64,000 nucleotides of DNA from Gangjinia marincola (GTDB lineage Bacteria; Bacteroidota; Bacteroidia; Flavobacteriales; Flavobacteriaceae), in assembly GCF_039523415.1 (NCBI RefSeq), contig NZ_BAAAFG010000014.1, forward strand, positions 124,001 to 188,000. The letters run 5' to 3'. Below, piece by piece: positions 55,668 through 64,000 of the stretch (position 1 is the stretch's first letter; each line of letters opens with the position of its first letter). The notes beneath the pieces were generated by a model. That model was not told the origin of the DNA. It searched no databases and saw only the letters and a program-made list of their open reading frames with translations. A program made the position numbers and the translations under genes.

Positions 55668-58472
55668 ATGCAACGACTCATAAGTCTTTTTCTATTTTTT
55701 ACATGTAGTATTTCTTCAATTCATAGTCAGGAATTACCTCCTTTATTAGGTTTTTCTGCGAAAGATTATAACGCTGAAAACCAAAATTGGAGCGTTAGCC
55801 AGGGGAGTAATAAAAACATGTTTTTTGCCAACAATAAAGGATTATTGTCTTTTAACGGCTCTACTTGGCAGCTTTATAATTCACCAAATAATACTATTCT
55901 CAGATCGGTTCATGCTGTTGATGACATAGTATATACCGGATCTTATATGGATTTTGGTTATTGGCTTTATGATAAAACGGGAACGTTATATTACCAATCC
56001 CTGGTGGATGAATTGAAGGTAAATCTTGTAGAGGACGAACAATTTTGGAATATCTTAAGTGTTACGAATACAATTATATTTCAATCACTCAACAGAATCT
56101 ATATCTATGATACATTGACCAAAAGAATTGATATCATCGAATCTGTCTCTACCTTGACCAAAATGTTTCAGGTTAACGATGAGATTTATTTCCAAGATTA
56201 TGGTCATGGTATTTATAAAGTTGAAAATGGAACTGCGGTAGTAGTAGACGATTCTTCACTTGCTCGCCAAGAGGTTATTGTTAATATTTTTCAATCATCT
56301 GGAGATTTGTTGTATCAAACGCAAGGAGCAGGATTTCATAGGGTTAATTCTGAAGGGAATCATCAAAAATGGAATGCGGCTGTAAATAAAATTCTAGAAA
56401 ATGTTACTGTTTATAATAGCATTGCATTGACAACAGGAGGCTATGCAGTCGGTACAATTGCTCATGGTGTATATGTTATTTCAAGTGAAGGAGAGGTAGA
56501 GTATCATCTTGATTACAGCAAAGGGCTTGAGAATAATACTGTTTTGAACCTTTTTCAAGATCAAGATGGGAATGTTTGGTTAGCCTTAGATAATGGAATC
56601 AACTGCATCAATTTAGCTTCGGCCTTTAGAATATATAATGATCCTAAAGGTTTATTGGGTAGTGTCTACGCGTCTGCAATTCATCAAAATAGACTTTACT
56701 TGGGCACAAATCAAGGATTGTTTTATAAGGACCTGGCGAGTGATTCAGAATATTCTTTTGTGAGTAACACTAACGGACAAGTGTGGTTTCTGGATGTTAT
56801 AGATGGAACACTTTTTTGTGGTCATAACAAGGGAACGTTTACGGTTGACGGTGCTAACGCAAGGCTTCTTGAAAATGGTCCTGAAGGAACCTGGATGCTA
56901 ACCTCAGTTCCTAATCGTGAGGATATGTTACTTCAGGGAAATTACAGCGGACTTCATGTAATAATTAAAGAGGGTAATACTTGGATTTATAAGAATAAAA
57001 TTAAAGGTTTTGATATCTCCTCAAGGCATATTGCATTTGAAAGTGCGCAACGAATTTTCGTAAATCATGAGTATAAGGGTATTTATGAACTTGCTGTTGA
57101 TTCTGATTTCTTATATATAGAGGGTATACGCCAAGACACGCTAAGAAAAGGACTCAACTCTGATCTGATTCGTTACAAATCAGATGTGTTGTATTCATAC
57201 CAAAAAGGCATCTATACCTATGATCTGGTCAAAAATCATTTTGTTAAAGACTCAACATTAAGTAAACTACGGGATGAATCTCAATATGTTTCTGGAAAGT
57301 TAATATATGAGAACGACCAAGAGAGATTATGGGCTTTTACTCAAGATGCTATACATTATGTAAGTCCGGGAGTAGTCAAAAATCGAATGGTTTTAAGCAG
57401 CATCTACCTCGCAGAAAACCTTAGAAACACAGTATCCAGTTATGAGTCAATTTTAGAATTAGAAGAAAACGTATATTTAGTTGGGACGTCCTTTGGTTAC
57501 ATTACTGTTGATATTTTAAAATATAAACCTATTCAGGTAGATCTATTTCTTGATGCTGTAGAAGTAGGTAGAAAAAAAGAAATACGAGATAAAGTAGAAT
57601 TAACGGGGGACATTTTTTTTGAAAATGGAACAGATTTAATACGTTTTCAATTAGCGACTCCAACATACGAAAAGTTTTTTTCACCATCTTATCGATACAA
57701 ATTGAGTGGCTTATATGATGAATGGAGTGAGTGGACGAATAGCAATCAAATAGACTTTGAAAATCTCCCTTACGGCGACTACACATTTACGGGACAAATC
57801 AAATCAAGCAATCCGGATTCGAATAACGAAATAAAGTATTCATTTTATGTTAAGGAGCCCTGGTATTTATCAAATAGCGTTATTGTATCATACGTTTTAC
57901 TCTTCCTGTTAATTATTTTTTTGGTGAATATGGCATATAAGAAATATTATCGTAACAAGCAGGAACGTATGATATTGGCATCAACAAAAGAGTCGGAGCA
58001 AAAAAGGCTACAGGCTCAACAGGAATTGGTAAGAATAGAAAATGAACGCCTACAACAAGATATTGAAAACAGGAATAAAGAACTGGCTACATCTACGATG
58101 AACATCCTAAGAAAAAACGAGATTTTGGTAGAAATTAAAAATGCGCTTAATAAAAGTAAAGAAGTAAATATTCCACTGGTAATAGAACTTATTGATAGGA
58201 ATCTTTCCAATACAGGAGATTGGGAGCTGTTTCAAGAAGCATTCAATAATGCGGATAAAGATTTCATTAAGGAAATGAAAGAGCGACATCCCTCTTTAAC
58301 CGCTAACGATTTAAGGCTCTCCGCGTACCTTAGACTAAATCTTTCTTCAAAAGAGATAGCTCCATTGCTAAATATTTCTTCGCGAAGTGTAGAAGTTAAG
58401 CGATATCGTTTGCGTAAAAAACTCAATCTCACGCAGAAATCGAGTTTATCTGACTACATCTTGTCTATTTAA
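55668..58472 (+). CDS. Membrane-spanning LuxR-like regulator with Y_Y_Y sensor (SusR-like, no kinase)
   Basis: 934 aa, signal peptide ending IHSQE. Residues about 30-660 form beta-propeller repeats (NKNMFFANNKGLLSFNGSTW; NVWLALDNGINCINLASAFR). A Y_Y_Y domain follows near 675-722 (SYRYKLSGLYDEWSEWTNSN), and a single membrane helix near 738-757 (VIVSYVLLFLLIIFLVNMAY). Next is a coiled coil (about 770-815). The C-terminal HTH is LSSKEIAPLLNISSRSVEVK at about residues 895-915. There is no histidine-kinase, receiver or AraC-type domain, so signal and DNA binding lie in one chain across the inner membrane. It precedes a susC/susD pair in the same direction by 222 bp and probably controls that locus. 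Confidence 0.87.
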   Translation: MQRLISLFLFFTCSISSIHSQELPPLLGFSAKDYNAENQNWSVSQGSNKNMFFANNKGLLSFNGSTWQLYNSPNNTILRSVHAVDDIVYTGSYMDFGYWLYDKTGTLYYQSLVDELKVNLVEDEQFWNILSVTNTIIFQSLNRIYIYDTLTKRIDIIESVSTLTKMFQVNDEIYFQDYGHGIYKVENGTAVVVDDSSLARQEVIVNIFQSSGDLLYQTQGAGFHRVNSEGNHQKWNAAVNKILENVTVYNSIALTTGGYAVGTIAHGVYVISSEGEVEYHLDYSKGLENNTVLNLFQDQDGNVWLALDNGINCINLASAFRIYNDPKGLLGSVYASAIHQNRLYLGTNQGLFYKDLASDSEYSFVSNTNGQVWFLDVIDGTLFCGHNKGTFTVDGANARLLENGPEGTWMLTSVPNREDMLLQGNYSGLHVIIKEGNTWIYKNKIKGFDISSRHIAFESAQRIFVNHEYKGIYELAVDSDFLYIEGIRQDTLRKGLNSDLIRYKSDVLYSYQKGIYTYDLVKNHFVKDSTLSKLRDESQYVSGKLIYENDQERLWAFTQDAIHYVSPGVVKNRMVLSSIYLAENLRNTVSSYESILELEENVYLVGTSFGYITVDILKYKPIQVDLFLDAVEVGRKKEIRDKVELTGDIFFENGTDLIRFQLATPTYEKFFSPSYRYKLSGLYDEWSEWTNSNQIDFENLPYGDYTFTGQIKSSNPDSNNEIKYSFYVKEPWYLSNSVIVSYVLLFLLIIFLVNMAYKKYYRNKQERMILASTKESEQKRLQAQQELVRIENERLQQDIENRNKELATSTMNILRKNEILVEIKNALNKSKEVNIPLVIELIDRNLSNTGDWELFQEAFNNADKDFIKEMKERHPSLTANDLRLSAYLRLNLSSKEIAPLLNISSRSVEVKRYRLRKKLNLTQKSSLSDYILSI

Positions 58473-58694
58473 GACTGCAACACCCTCTTAATTTACCACA
58501 ACATTACCACAACAGATTCAATATAAATTAGAAAATCGCATCATTTTGGTGTTCCGAAATCGTTATCGCACGGGGTTTAGCTGAGATTTTGTTAATAAAA
58601 GGCACTTTTTTTTTCAATGTATATTTTTTGTAGGGGTACGATTTAAGAATTCAATAAAGTATTTTGATAGTTTTAACTCAATAATTATCAACCT

Positions 58695-61600
58695 ATGAAT
58701 ACAATACGTACATTTTTTGTTTTATTGTTCTTAAGTAGTATATCATTTGCACAATCTTCACAAGTTTCTGGAACTGTTGTGAGTCAGGTTGATGGATTTC
58801 CGATACCAGGGGTAAGTGTGATAATCAAGGGTGAAAGCAGGGGAACAGTAACGGATTTTGATGGAAATTTTACGATTGATAATCTGCAACTCCCGTCAAC
58901 ACTTGTCTTTAGTTATGTTGGCTTTATAACACAAGAGATACTGGTCAGCTCAGATGAAGCCATAAGTGTACAGTTAGTTGAGGACGTGGCAAAACTAGAT
59001 GAAGTGGTGGTTGTTGGGTATGGAACACAAAAGAAAAAAGAAGTTACAGGGGCTGTTTCTGTAGTTAGTTCAGAAACTATTGAGACGTTAAAACCTGCAA
59101 GAATTGAGCAAGCGCTCCAGGGTCAAGTTGCCGGTGTAAATATTACCTCTTCTTCAGGAGCTCCTGGAGCTGCATTAGACATAAGAATTAGAGGTGTCTC
59201 AACTAATGGCGATAATAGACCATTAATATTGCTTGATGGAGCGGTAATCGAAGATTTAAGTGTAGTGAGCCCTGGGGATATTGAAAATATTACGGTTCTC
59301 AAGGATGCTACTGCAGGTATTTATGGTGTACGTGCAGCAAACGGAGTAATCCTTATAACCACAAAATCTGGACGTAAGGAAATGCCTCTTCAGGGAGAAT
59401 TTGATTTTTACACTGGGTTTCAGGAAACCACCAGAGAAATACCACTACTTAACGCTACAGAATATGCCTTGCTTCGTAACGAAGCATTAGCAGCTAACGG
59501 TCAATCTCCTTTTTATACTAACGTATCTGGTTTAGGTCAGGGTACAGATTGGCAGGATGAAGTCTTTGAAACTGCCCCAATTACGAATTATAACTTGAAT
59601 TTGCGTGGAGGAACTGAAAAATCAACGTACGCATTAGGAGTGTCCTATTTTAATCAAGATGGTATTGTAGGGGGAGATAAATCAAATTTTAATCGCTATA
59701 CGTCACGATTAAATTTAGGGACAGAGTTGTTTGAAGATTTTAATGTCAAAGGACTCATCACATTTACACACCAAAACAGAAGAACAATATCCGAAGGTGG
59801 ATTAGGATCGGTTTTATTTAACGCATTAAATATTGACCCTACCATCACTCCAAGACAAGCTGATGGATCTTTCTCCAGAGCGCTCAATTATCCAATAGAA
59901 GTTATCAATCCATTGGCGCAGATTGCGAATACATTTAATAACACTGAAGTCAATAAGTTAAATGGAGTACTAGGCGCTAATTATACATTTTTAAATAATT
60001 TCAAAGCAACGGCTAATTATCAATGGAATTATTCTGAAGTGATAGGGAAAGGATTTTTCCCGGTCGTTGATTTTGGTAATCCAGGAGCAAATACTGTCTT
60101 TGATCGTCTTGACTTTGCAACAGTAAATGAAAGTAATCAATATTTTAGAGATTATACATTTGATGCATTTCTGAACTATGACAATACTTTTAATGATGTC
60201 CATAAGGTATCGGCGACGTTTGGAACATCTATATTTAAAACAACCGGAGATTTTTATGGAAGAACCGGAGAGAATGTTCAGGCACAAGGTCTTGCAGACG
60301 CAGAAGTAGATAATGCCGTGACGATCTTAGATAATTTTCAAAATCTTGATAACCGCATATTTGATACAAGATTATTATCTTACTTCGGAAGGATTCAATA
60401 TGATTTCAAAGAGCGTTATTTGTTTTCGGCATTAGTGCGAAGAGATGGGTCATCAATTTTTGGTCCCGAAAATAAATTTGGAATATTTTATGCCTTCTCT
60501 GCTGGCTGGATTATATCTGATGAAGAATTTTTCAATTCAGACGGCGCGATTAATTTCTTAAAAATACGTGGTTCTGGCGGAAAAATTGGAAACGATAGGA
60601 TTCCAGCTTTCCGATTTGTATCACTTATTGATGGCGAAGGAACATATGTGTTTGATGATGAACTTTTCTTTGGTAACGCGACAGGGGCCATTGCTAATCC
60701 AGAAATTAAATGGGAAGAGCAAAATACGTATGACGGTGGTGTAGAGGCTAATTTCTTCAACAACAAGCTAAGAATTACGTCAGATTACTTTTATCGCGAA
60801 ACAGAAGACCTATTACTACCTGTACAAACATCCCTAGTCACTGGTGCCAATGCTCCGGGATCTGGAGTTCCTATTGTCAATGCAGGATCAGTAAAAAATG
60901 AAGGAATAGAATTTCAGATTAAGTATAGAGAAGATATATCAGATTCATTCAGTTTTGACGCAGGTTTTAATGTTACCTGGTTAGATAATGAGGTATTAGA
61001 AGTTAATAATGGATTAGGATTTGAACAAGACGCCTTTTTTGGGATAGGCCAACCAGAACCCATAGCTAGAATGCAAGTAGGGCAGCCTTTAGGAGTTTTT
61101 TACGGGTATCAAACAGATGGAATTTTTCAAACTCAGGCAGAAGTTGATGCTCATGCCTCACAATCTGATCTTGGTGCAGATGCACAACCTGGGGATCTAA
61201 GATATGTGGATCAAAATGGAGATGGTGAGATTAATTTGGAGGATAGAACATTTGTAGGTGATCCTATTCCAGATGCTACATTCGGATTAAATATCAATTT
61301 TAACTTCAAGGCGTTTGATTTTCAAAGTTATTTCTTTGCTTCTTTAGGAAATGATATTGTTCGAAATTATGATCGTAATGATCCCATAACAAACAAAACC
61401 ATTTACGCACTTGATCGATGGACCGGTCCCGGTAGCACAAATGAAAACCCCAGAGTAACTACAGGTGCGACTACGAATAACGTATTTTCAGACTATTATG
61501 TTGAAGACGGATCGTTTATACGTGCTCAGAATATTCAATTAGGATATTCTCTACCAGAGAATGTATTAGAAAAAATCAGACTTACAAGAGCAAGATTTTA

Positions 61601-61748
61601 CGTATCTGTGAATAACCTGTTTACCCTAACAGAATATAGAGGGTATGATCCAGCGGCTTCTTCGGGAGCACCCCTGGGAGCAGGAATTGATGGTGGATTT
61701 TATCCAAATCCCCGTACATTTTTAATTGGAACAAATTTAAAATTTTAG
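58695..61748 (+). CDS. susC: SusC-like TonB-dependent transporter, second locus
   Basis: 1017 aa, signal peptide MNTIRTFFVLLFLSSISFAQ. The N-terminal carboxypeptidase-like domain (VSGTVVSQVDGFPIPGVSVI ... LVFSYVGFITQEIL) precedes the TonB box LDEVVVVGYGTQ. The plug follows (QGQVAGVNITSSSGAPGAAL, NITVLKDATAGIYGVRAANG), then the barrel, ending RTFLIGTNLKF. It is clearly a different subfamily from the first SusC in the window, so another polysaccharide is expected. The pair with the next gene (4-bp gap) and the lipoprotein after it are typical of beta-glucan loci of marine flavobacteria, but no enzyme of this locus is inside the window. Confidence 0.95.
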   Translation: MNTIRTFFVLLFLSSISFAQSSQVSGTVVSQVDGFPIPGVSVIIKGESRGTVTDFDGNFTIDNLQLPSTLVFSYVGFITQEILVSSDEAISVQLVEDVAKLDEVVVVGYGTQKKKEVTGAVSVVSSETIETLKPARIEQALQGQVAGVNITSSSGAPGAALDIRIRGVSTNGDNRPLILLDGAVIEDLSVVSPGDIENITVLKDATAGIYGVRAANGVILITTKSGRKEMPLQGEFDFYTGFQETTREIPLLNATEYALLRNEALAANGQSPFYTNVSGLGQGTDWQDEVFETAPITNYNLNLRGGTEKSTYALGVSYFNQDGIVGGDKSNFNRYTSRLNLGTELFEDFNVKGLITFTHQNRRTISEGGLGSVLFNALNIDPTITPRQADGSFSRALNYPIEVINPLAQIANTFNNTEVNKLNGVLGANYTFLNNFKATANYQWNYSEVIGKGFFPVVDFGNPGANTVFDRLDFATVNESNQYFRDYTFDAFLNYDNTFNDVHKVSATFGTSIFKTTGDFYGRTGENVQAQGLADAEVDNAVTILDNFQNLDNRIFDTRLLSYFGRIQYDFKERYLFSALVRRDGSSIFGPENKFGIFYAFSAGWIISDEEFFNSDGAINFLKIRGSGGKIGNDRIPAFRFVSLIDGEGTYVFDDELFFGNATGAIANPEIKWEEQNTYDGGVEANFFNNKLRITSDYFYRETEDLLLPVQTSLVTGANAPGSGVPIVNAGSVKNEGIEFQIKYREDISDSFSFDAGFNVTWLDNEVLEVNNGLGFEQDAFFGIGQPEPIARMQVGQPLGVFYGYQTDGIFQTQAEVDAHASQSDLGADAQPGDLRYVDQNGDGEINLEDRTFVGDPIPDATFGLNINFNFKAFDFQSYFFASLGNDIVRNYDRNDPITNKTIYALDRWTGPGSTNENPRVTTGATTNNVFSDYYVEDGSFIRAQNIQLGYSLPENVLEKIRLTRARFYVSVNNLFTLTEYRGYDPAASSGAPLGAGIDGGFYPNPRTFLIGTNLKF

Positions 61749-61752
61749 GTTC

Positions 61753-63210
61753 ATGAAAAGGAGAATATATCATATTGTTGTTTGTACCGTCCTATTGACA
61801 ACCTTGTCATGCAGCGACGATTTTGTGGATGTTGATTCGCTAAATCCTGCATCTGATAATTTTTTCAATACAGAAGAAGATTATCAGCAAGCCCTAATAG
61901 GAGCATATGATTTGCTTCAGACTACCTACCTTAATGTAATGCTAGGTGAGATCGCATCAGATAATACATTGGCCGGAGGTGAAAGCGCTACAGATGTTAT
62001 AGGGATTCAACAAATTGACGATATGATTCATACACCTAGCAACGCTCAATTGAGAGATATCTGGGGTTGGATGTTTTCAGGCATAAACAGAGCTAATTTT
62101 ATTCTTGAGTTTCAGGACAAAATAGATTTTGCCGGTAAAAACGAAGTGTTGGCACAAGCACGGTTTTTAAGGGCATATTACTATTTTGAGTTAGTAAAGT
62201 TTTTTGGAGATGTCCCATTAGTCGTAGATGAACGTGTTTTATTTGGCGATCAGTTTGAGGTAGATCGAAATCCGTCTGCTGAGGTATACGCGCAGATTGA
62301 AGAAGACCTGCAGTTTGCGGCAGATAATCTTCCGGTTACCCAGATACAAGCCGGGAGAATAACCAAGGGAGCTGCTTTAGCCTTACTAGGAAAAGTATTT
62401 TTGTATCAGGATAAATTTTCCGAAGCAATAGTACCCTTAGAAAACGTTATAAATTCTGGCGCATATAGTCTTATAGATGATTACAGTACCATGTTTGAAA
62501 ATGACAATGAAAATAATGCAGAATCTGTTTTTGAAATACAATATACTGATAAAGAAGGAGCTGGTTTTGATTGTTTACAATGTAGTGAAGGAAATATAGC
62601 CGTAGGATTTAATGGAATACGAAATTATCAAGGACCAGAGTTTGATTCAGGTTTTAGTTTTAATGTGCCCACACAAGATGCTTTTGACGCATTTGAAGCG
62701 GGTGATGTACGACGTAATGAAGCTATTCTTGATATAGAGCAATGGGCTGACAGCACAGGGGCTACTTTTAGCACGGGTTATGAGCATACTGGTTATTTTA
62801 ACCGAAAATATATCGCAAGAAAAGGTGATTTGGGTACCGGTGATGCTAACCTTACCAATCCAAATAATTACCGCAGTATTCGTTACGCAGATGTTTTGCT
62901 TATGGCTGCTGAAGCACTTAACCGAAGCGGACAAGATGATCCAAAAGCCTTGGTCTATGTGAACCAGGTGAGAACCAGAGCCGGATTAGATGAAATCTCC
63001 TCTACGGGAGCTTCATTAACTGATGCAATTTATCAAGAACGACGCGTAGAATTGGTAGGTGAAGGACATCGCTTTTTTGATCTGGTTCGAACGGGAAGAG
63101 CCAGTACGGAGATCCCGGGCTTTCAGGCGGGAAAACACGAACTTTTTCCTATTCCACAAATAGAAATAGAATTAGCTGGAAATCGTTGGGAACAAAACCC
63201 AGGATATTAA
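61753..63210 (+). CDS. susD: SusD-like glycan-binding lipoprotein, second locus
   Basis: 485 aa, signal MKRRIYHIVVCTVLLTTLSC followed by SDDFVDVD, an acidic surface-export signal. SusD/RagB features: FFNTEEDYQQALIGAYDLLQ, AQARFLRAYYYFELVKFFGD, the repeat ALALLGKVFLYQDKFSEAIV, and the C-terminal VDERR-type block (IYQERRVELVGEGHRFFDLV) ending HELFPIPQIEIELAGN. It caps the upstream SusC and binds the imported glycan. Low similarity to the first SusD of the window fits a different substrate. Confidence 0.95.
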   Translation: MKRRIYHIVVCTVLLTTLSCSDDFVDVDSLNPASDNFFNTEEDYQQALIGAYDLLQTTYLNVMLGEIASDNTLAGGESATDVIGIQQIDDMIHTPSNAQLRDIWGWMFSGINRANFILEFQDKIDFAGKNEVLAQARFLRAYYYFELVKFFGDVPLVVDERVLFGDQFEVDRNPSAEVYAQIEEDLQFAADNLPVTQIQAGRITKGAALALLGKVFLYQDKFSEAIVPLENVINSGAYSLIDDYSTMFENDNENNAESVFEIQYTDKEGAGFDCLQCSEGNIAVGFNGIRNYQGPEFDSGFSFNVPTQDAFDAFEAGDVRRNEAILDIEQWADSTGATFSTGYEHTGYFNRKYIARKGDLGTGDANLTNPNNYRSIRYADVLLMAAEALNRSGQDDPKALVYVNQVRTRAGLDEISSTGASLTDAIYQERRVELVGEGHRFFDLVRTGRASTEIPGFQAGKHELFPIPQIEIELAGNRWEQNPGY

Positions 63211-63219
63211 TATAAGACT

Positions 63220-64000
63220 ATGAAAACACTTAAATATTGTTTGATTTTATGTATTTCGATCTTTATTTATTCATGTGACGATGAAGAACGTGATATAGAT
63301 TATTTAAATGGATTACAACAACCCAGTGACCTTACTGCTACCTATATCATTACACAGGATAATACCGGTAAGGTAACCATTACTCCTTCAGCGCAAAGCG
63401 CCACGATGTTCGAAGTCTTTTTTGGAGACGAGGAAAACTCTTCTCAAGAAGTTTTAGCGGGAGAAAGTGCTGTTAATTTTTATGAAGAAGGTATCTACAC
63501 CGTTCGTATTATCGCTACAAATATCAATGGTGAAACAAATGAAACCCAACAGGAGTTAACTGTGACATTTGTAGCCCCTGAAAATGTAGTGGTTGATATC
63601 ACACCGGACGATTCTAACAATTTTGCCGTAAATGTTTCAGCTTCTGCAGATTTTGAAACCTTTTTTTACTTTTTTCCTGGGATAGATGATGATGAAGATC
63701 CCATCCCGTTTATGGAGGATGAAATTCTTAATTATGTTTATCAAGATATAGGTGAATATCAAGCTACAGTAATCGCTTTAAGTGGTGGAGAAGCTACTAC
63801 TGCGGTGACTCAAAGTGTTGTTATTGAGAATCCTTTATTATTACCCATTACATTTGAAGATAATACACTCCCGTATGATTTTGAAACATTTGGAGGGGCC
63901 GTTAATGCAGTAATTGATAATCCTGATGCGTCTGGTATTAACACAAGTTCTCGTGTAGCAGAAAGTCTTAAAGAGGTAGGTGCAGAAACCTTTGCGGGAT
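63220..64000 (+). CDS. PKD-like surface lipoprotein, partial (3' end outside window)
   Basis: Open from the ATG at 63220 to the window end, 260 codons. Lipoprotein signal MKTLKYCLILCISIFIYSC followed by DDEERD. The visible part holds two PKD/Ig-like domains with endings such as FYEEGIYTVRIIATNINGET and YVYQDIGEYQATVIALSGGE. A new domain then begins (LPITFEDNTLPYDFETFGGA) that resembles the start of a carbohydrate-binding module. It follows susD by 9 bp. Proteins of this build act as surface glycan-binding proteins next to SusCD, often in laminarin loci; the substrate here is not determined by the visible sequence. Confidence 0.85.
   Translation, partial: MKTLKYCLILCISIFIYSCDDEERDIDYLNGLQQPSDLTATYIITQDNTGKVTITPSAQSATMFEVFFGDEENSSQEVLAGESAVNFYEEGIYTVRIIATNINGETNETQQELTVTFVAPENVVVDITPDDSNNFAVNVSASADFETFFYFFPGIDDDEDPIPFMEDEILNYVYQDIGEYQATVIALSGGEATTAVTQSVVIENPLLLPITFEDNTLPYDFETFGGAVNAVIDNPDASGINTSSRVAESLKEVGAETFAG

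Noticed and set aside
55668..58472. Hybrid two-component system
   Set aside because: No H-box, ATP-binding or receiver domain lies between the membrane helix and the HTH.

Overview
The window looks like a marine member of the Flavobacteriaceae (Bacteroidota). The evidence is AT-rich DNA, SusC/SusD pairs, two type IX secretion (T9SS) C-terminal sorting domains with 'YPNPS' starts, SprB-type repeats, Bacteroidota-type promoter boxes (TTTG / TAnnTTTG), almost no Shine-Dalgarno sites and many lipoproteins with acidic residues after the lipobox Cys. No rRNA, tRNA, CRISPR array, transposase or phage gene was seen.

Region 1 (1-27.8 kb) opens with the 3' part of a DsbD-type thiol reductase gene. A clear promoter (1109-1139) then starts what reads as one transcription unit of about 26.7 kb. 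It runs, with gaps of -1 to 68 bp, to a hairpin terminator at 27805-27835. The order is: outer-membrane beta-barrel protein; a 1946-aa multidomain exported protein; a 260-aa cytoplasmic protein; a 1625-aa exported protein; a fibronectin-III protein; four small exported proteins that each end in one SprB-like repeat or its remnant; and a 2073-aa SprB-repeat adhesin with a T9SS tail. The 1946-aa protein ends in an ADP-ribosyltransferase (ART) fold with R, STS and QxE signatures. It is preceded by a zincin (HEVGH...LEH plus Met-turn) and a hydrophobic pretoxin-like segment. The 260-aa protein directly downstream is a NADAR (YbiA-like) domain protein, a family that removes ADP-ribose from guanine. 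I read this as a polymorphic toxin with a de-ADP-ribosylating immunity protein in a large surface-delivery operon. It is the most interesting system in the window.

Region 2 (27.8-55.5 kb) has a secreted CocE/NonD-type hydrolase, a decayed small gene, and a complete starch/maltodextrin utilisation locus. On the minus strand: susC, susD, two SusE/F-like lipoproteins and a T9SS-secreted GH13 amylase. Divergent from it on the plus strand: a LacI-type regulator, a GPH/SLC45-type sugar transporter, beta-phosphoglucomutase, a GH65 maltose phosphorylase, a SusA-like GH13, an esterase, a GH31 and a GH97 alpha-glucosidase and a lipoprotein GH13. Surface amylase and SusCD(E/F) capture and import oligosaccharides. 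Periplasmic glucosidases trim them. Maltose enters the cytoplasm and is split by phosphorolysis, and beta-glucose-1-P is isomerised to glucose-6-P. Two matching CGCAAACGNTTT sites in front of susC and of the transporter are candidate LacI operators. Several intergenic repeat families punctuate this operon.

Region 3 (55.6-64 kb) begins a second polysaccharide locus: a membrane-spanning regulator (periplasmic propeller, Y_Y_Y domain, one membrane helix, coiled coil, LuxR-like HTH, no kinase), a second susC/susD pair, and the start of a PKD-like surface lipoprotein cut by the window edge. Its substrate cannot be fixed from what is visible.
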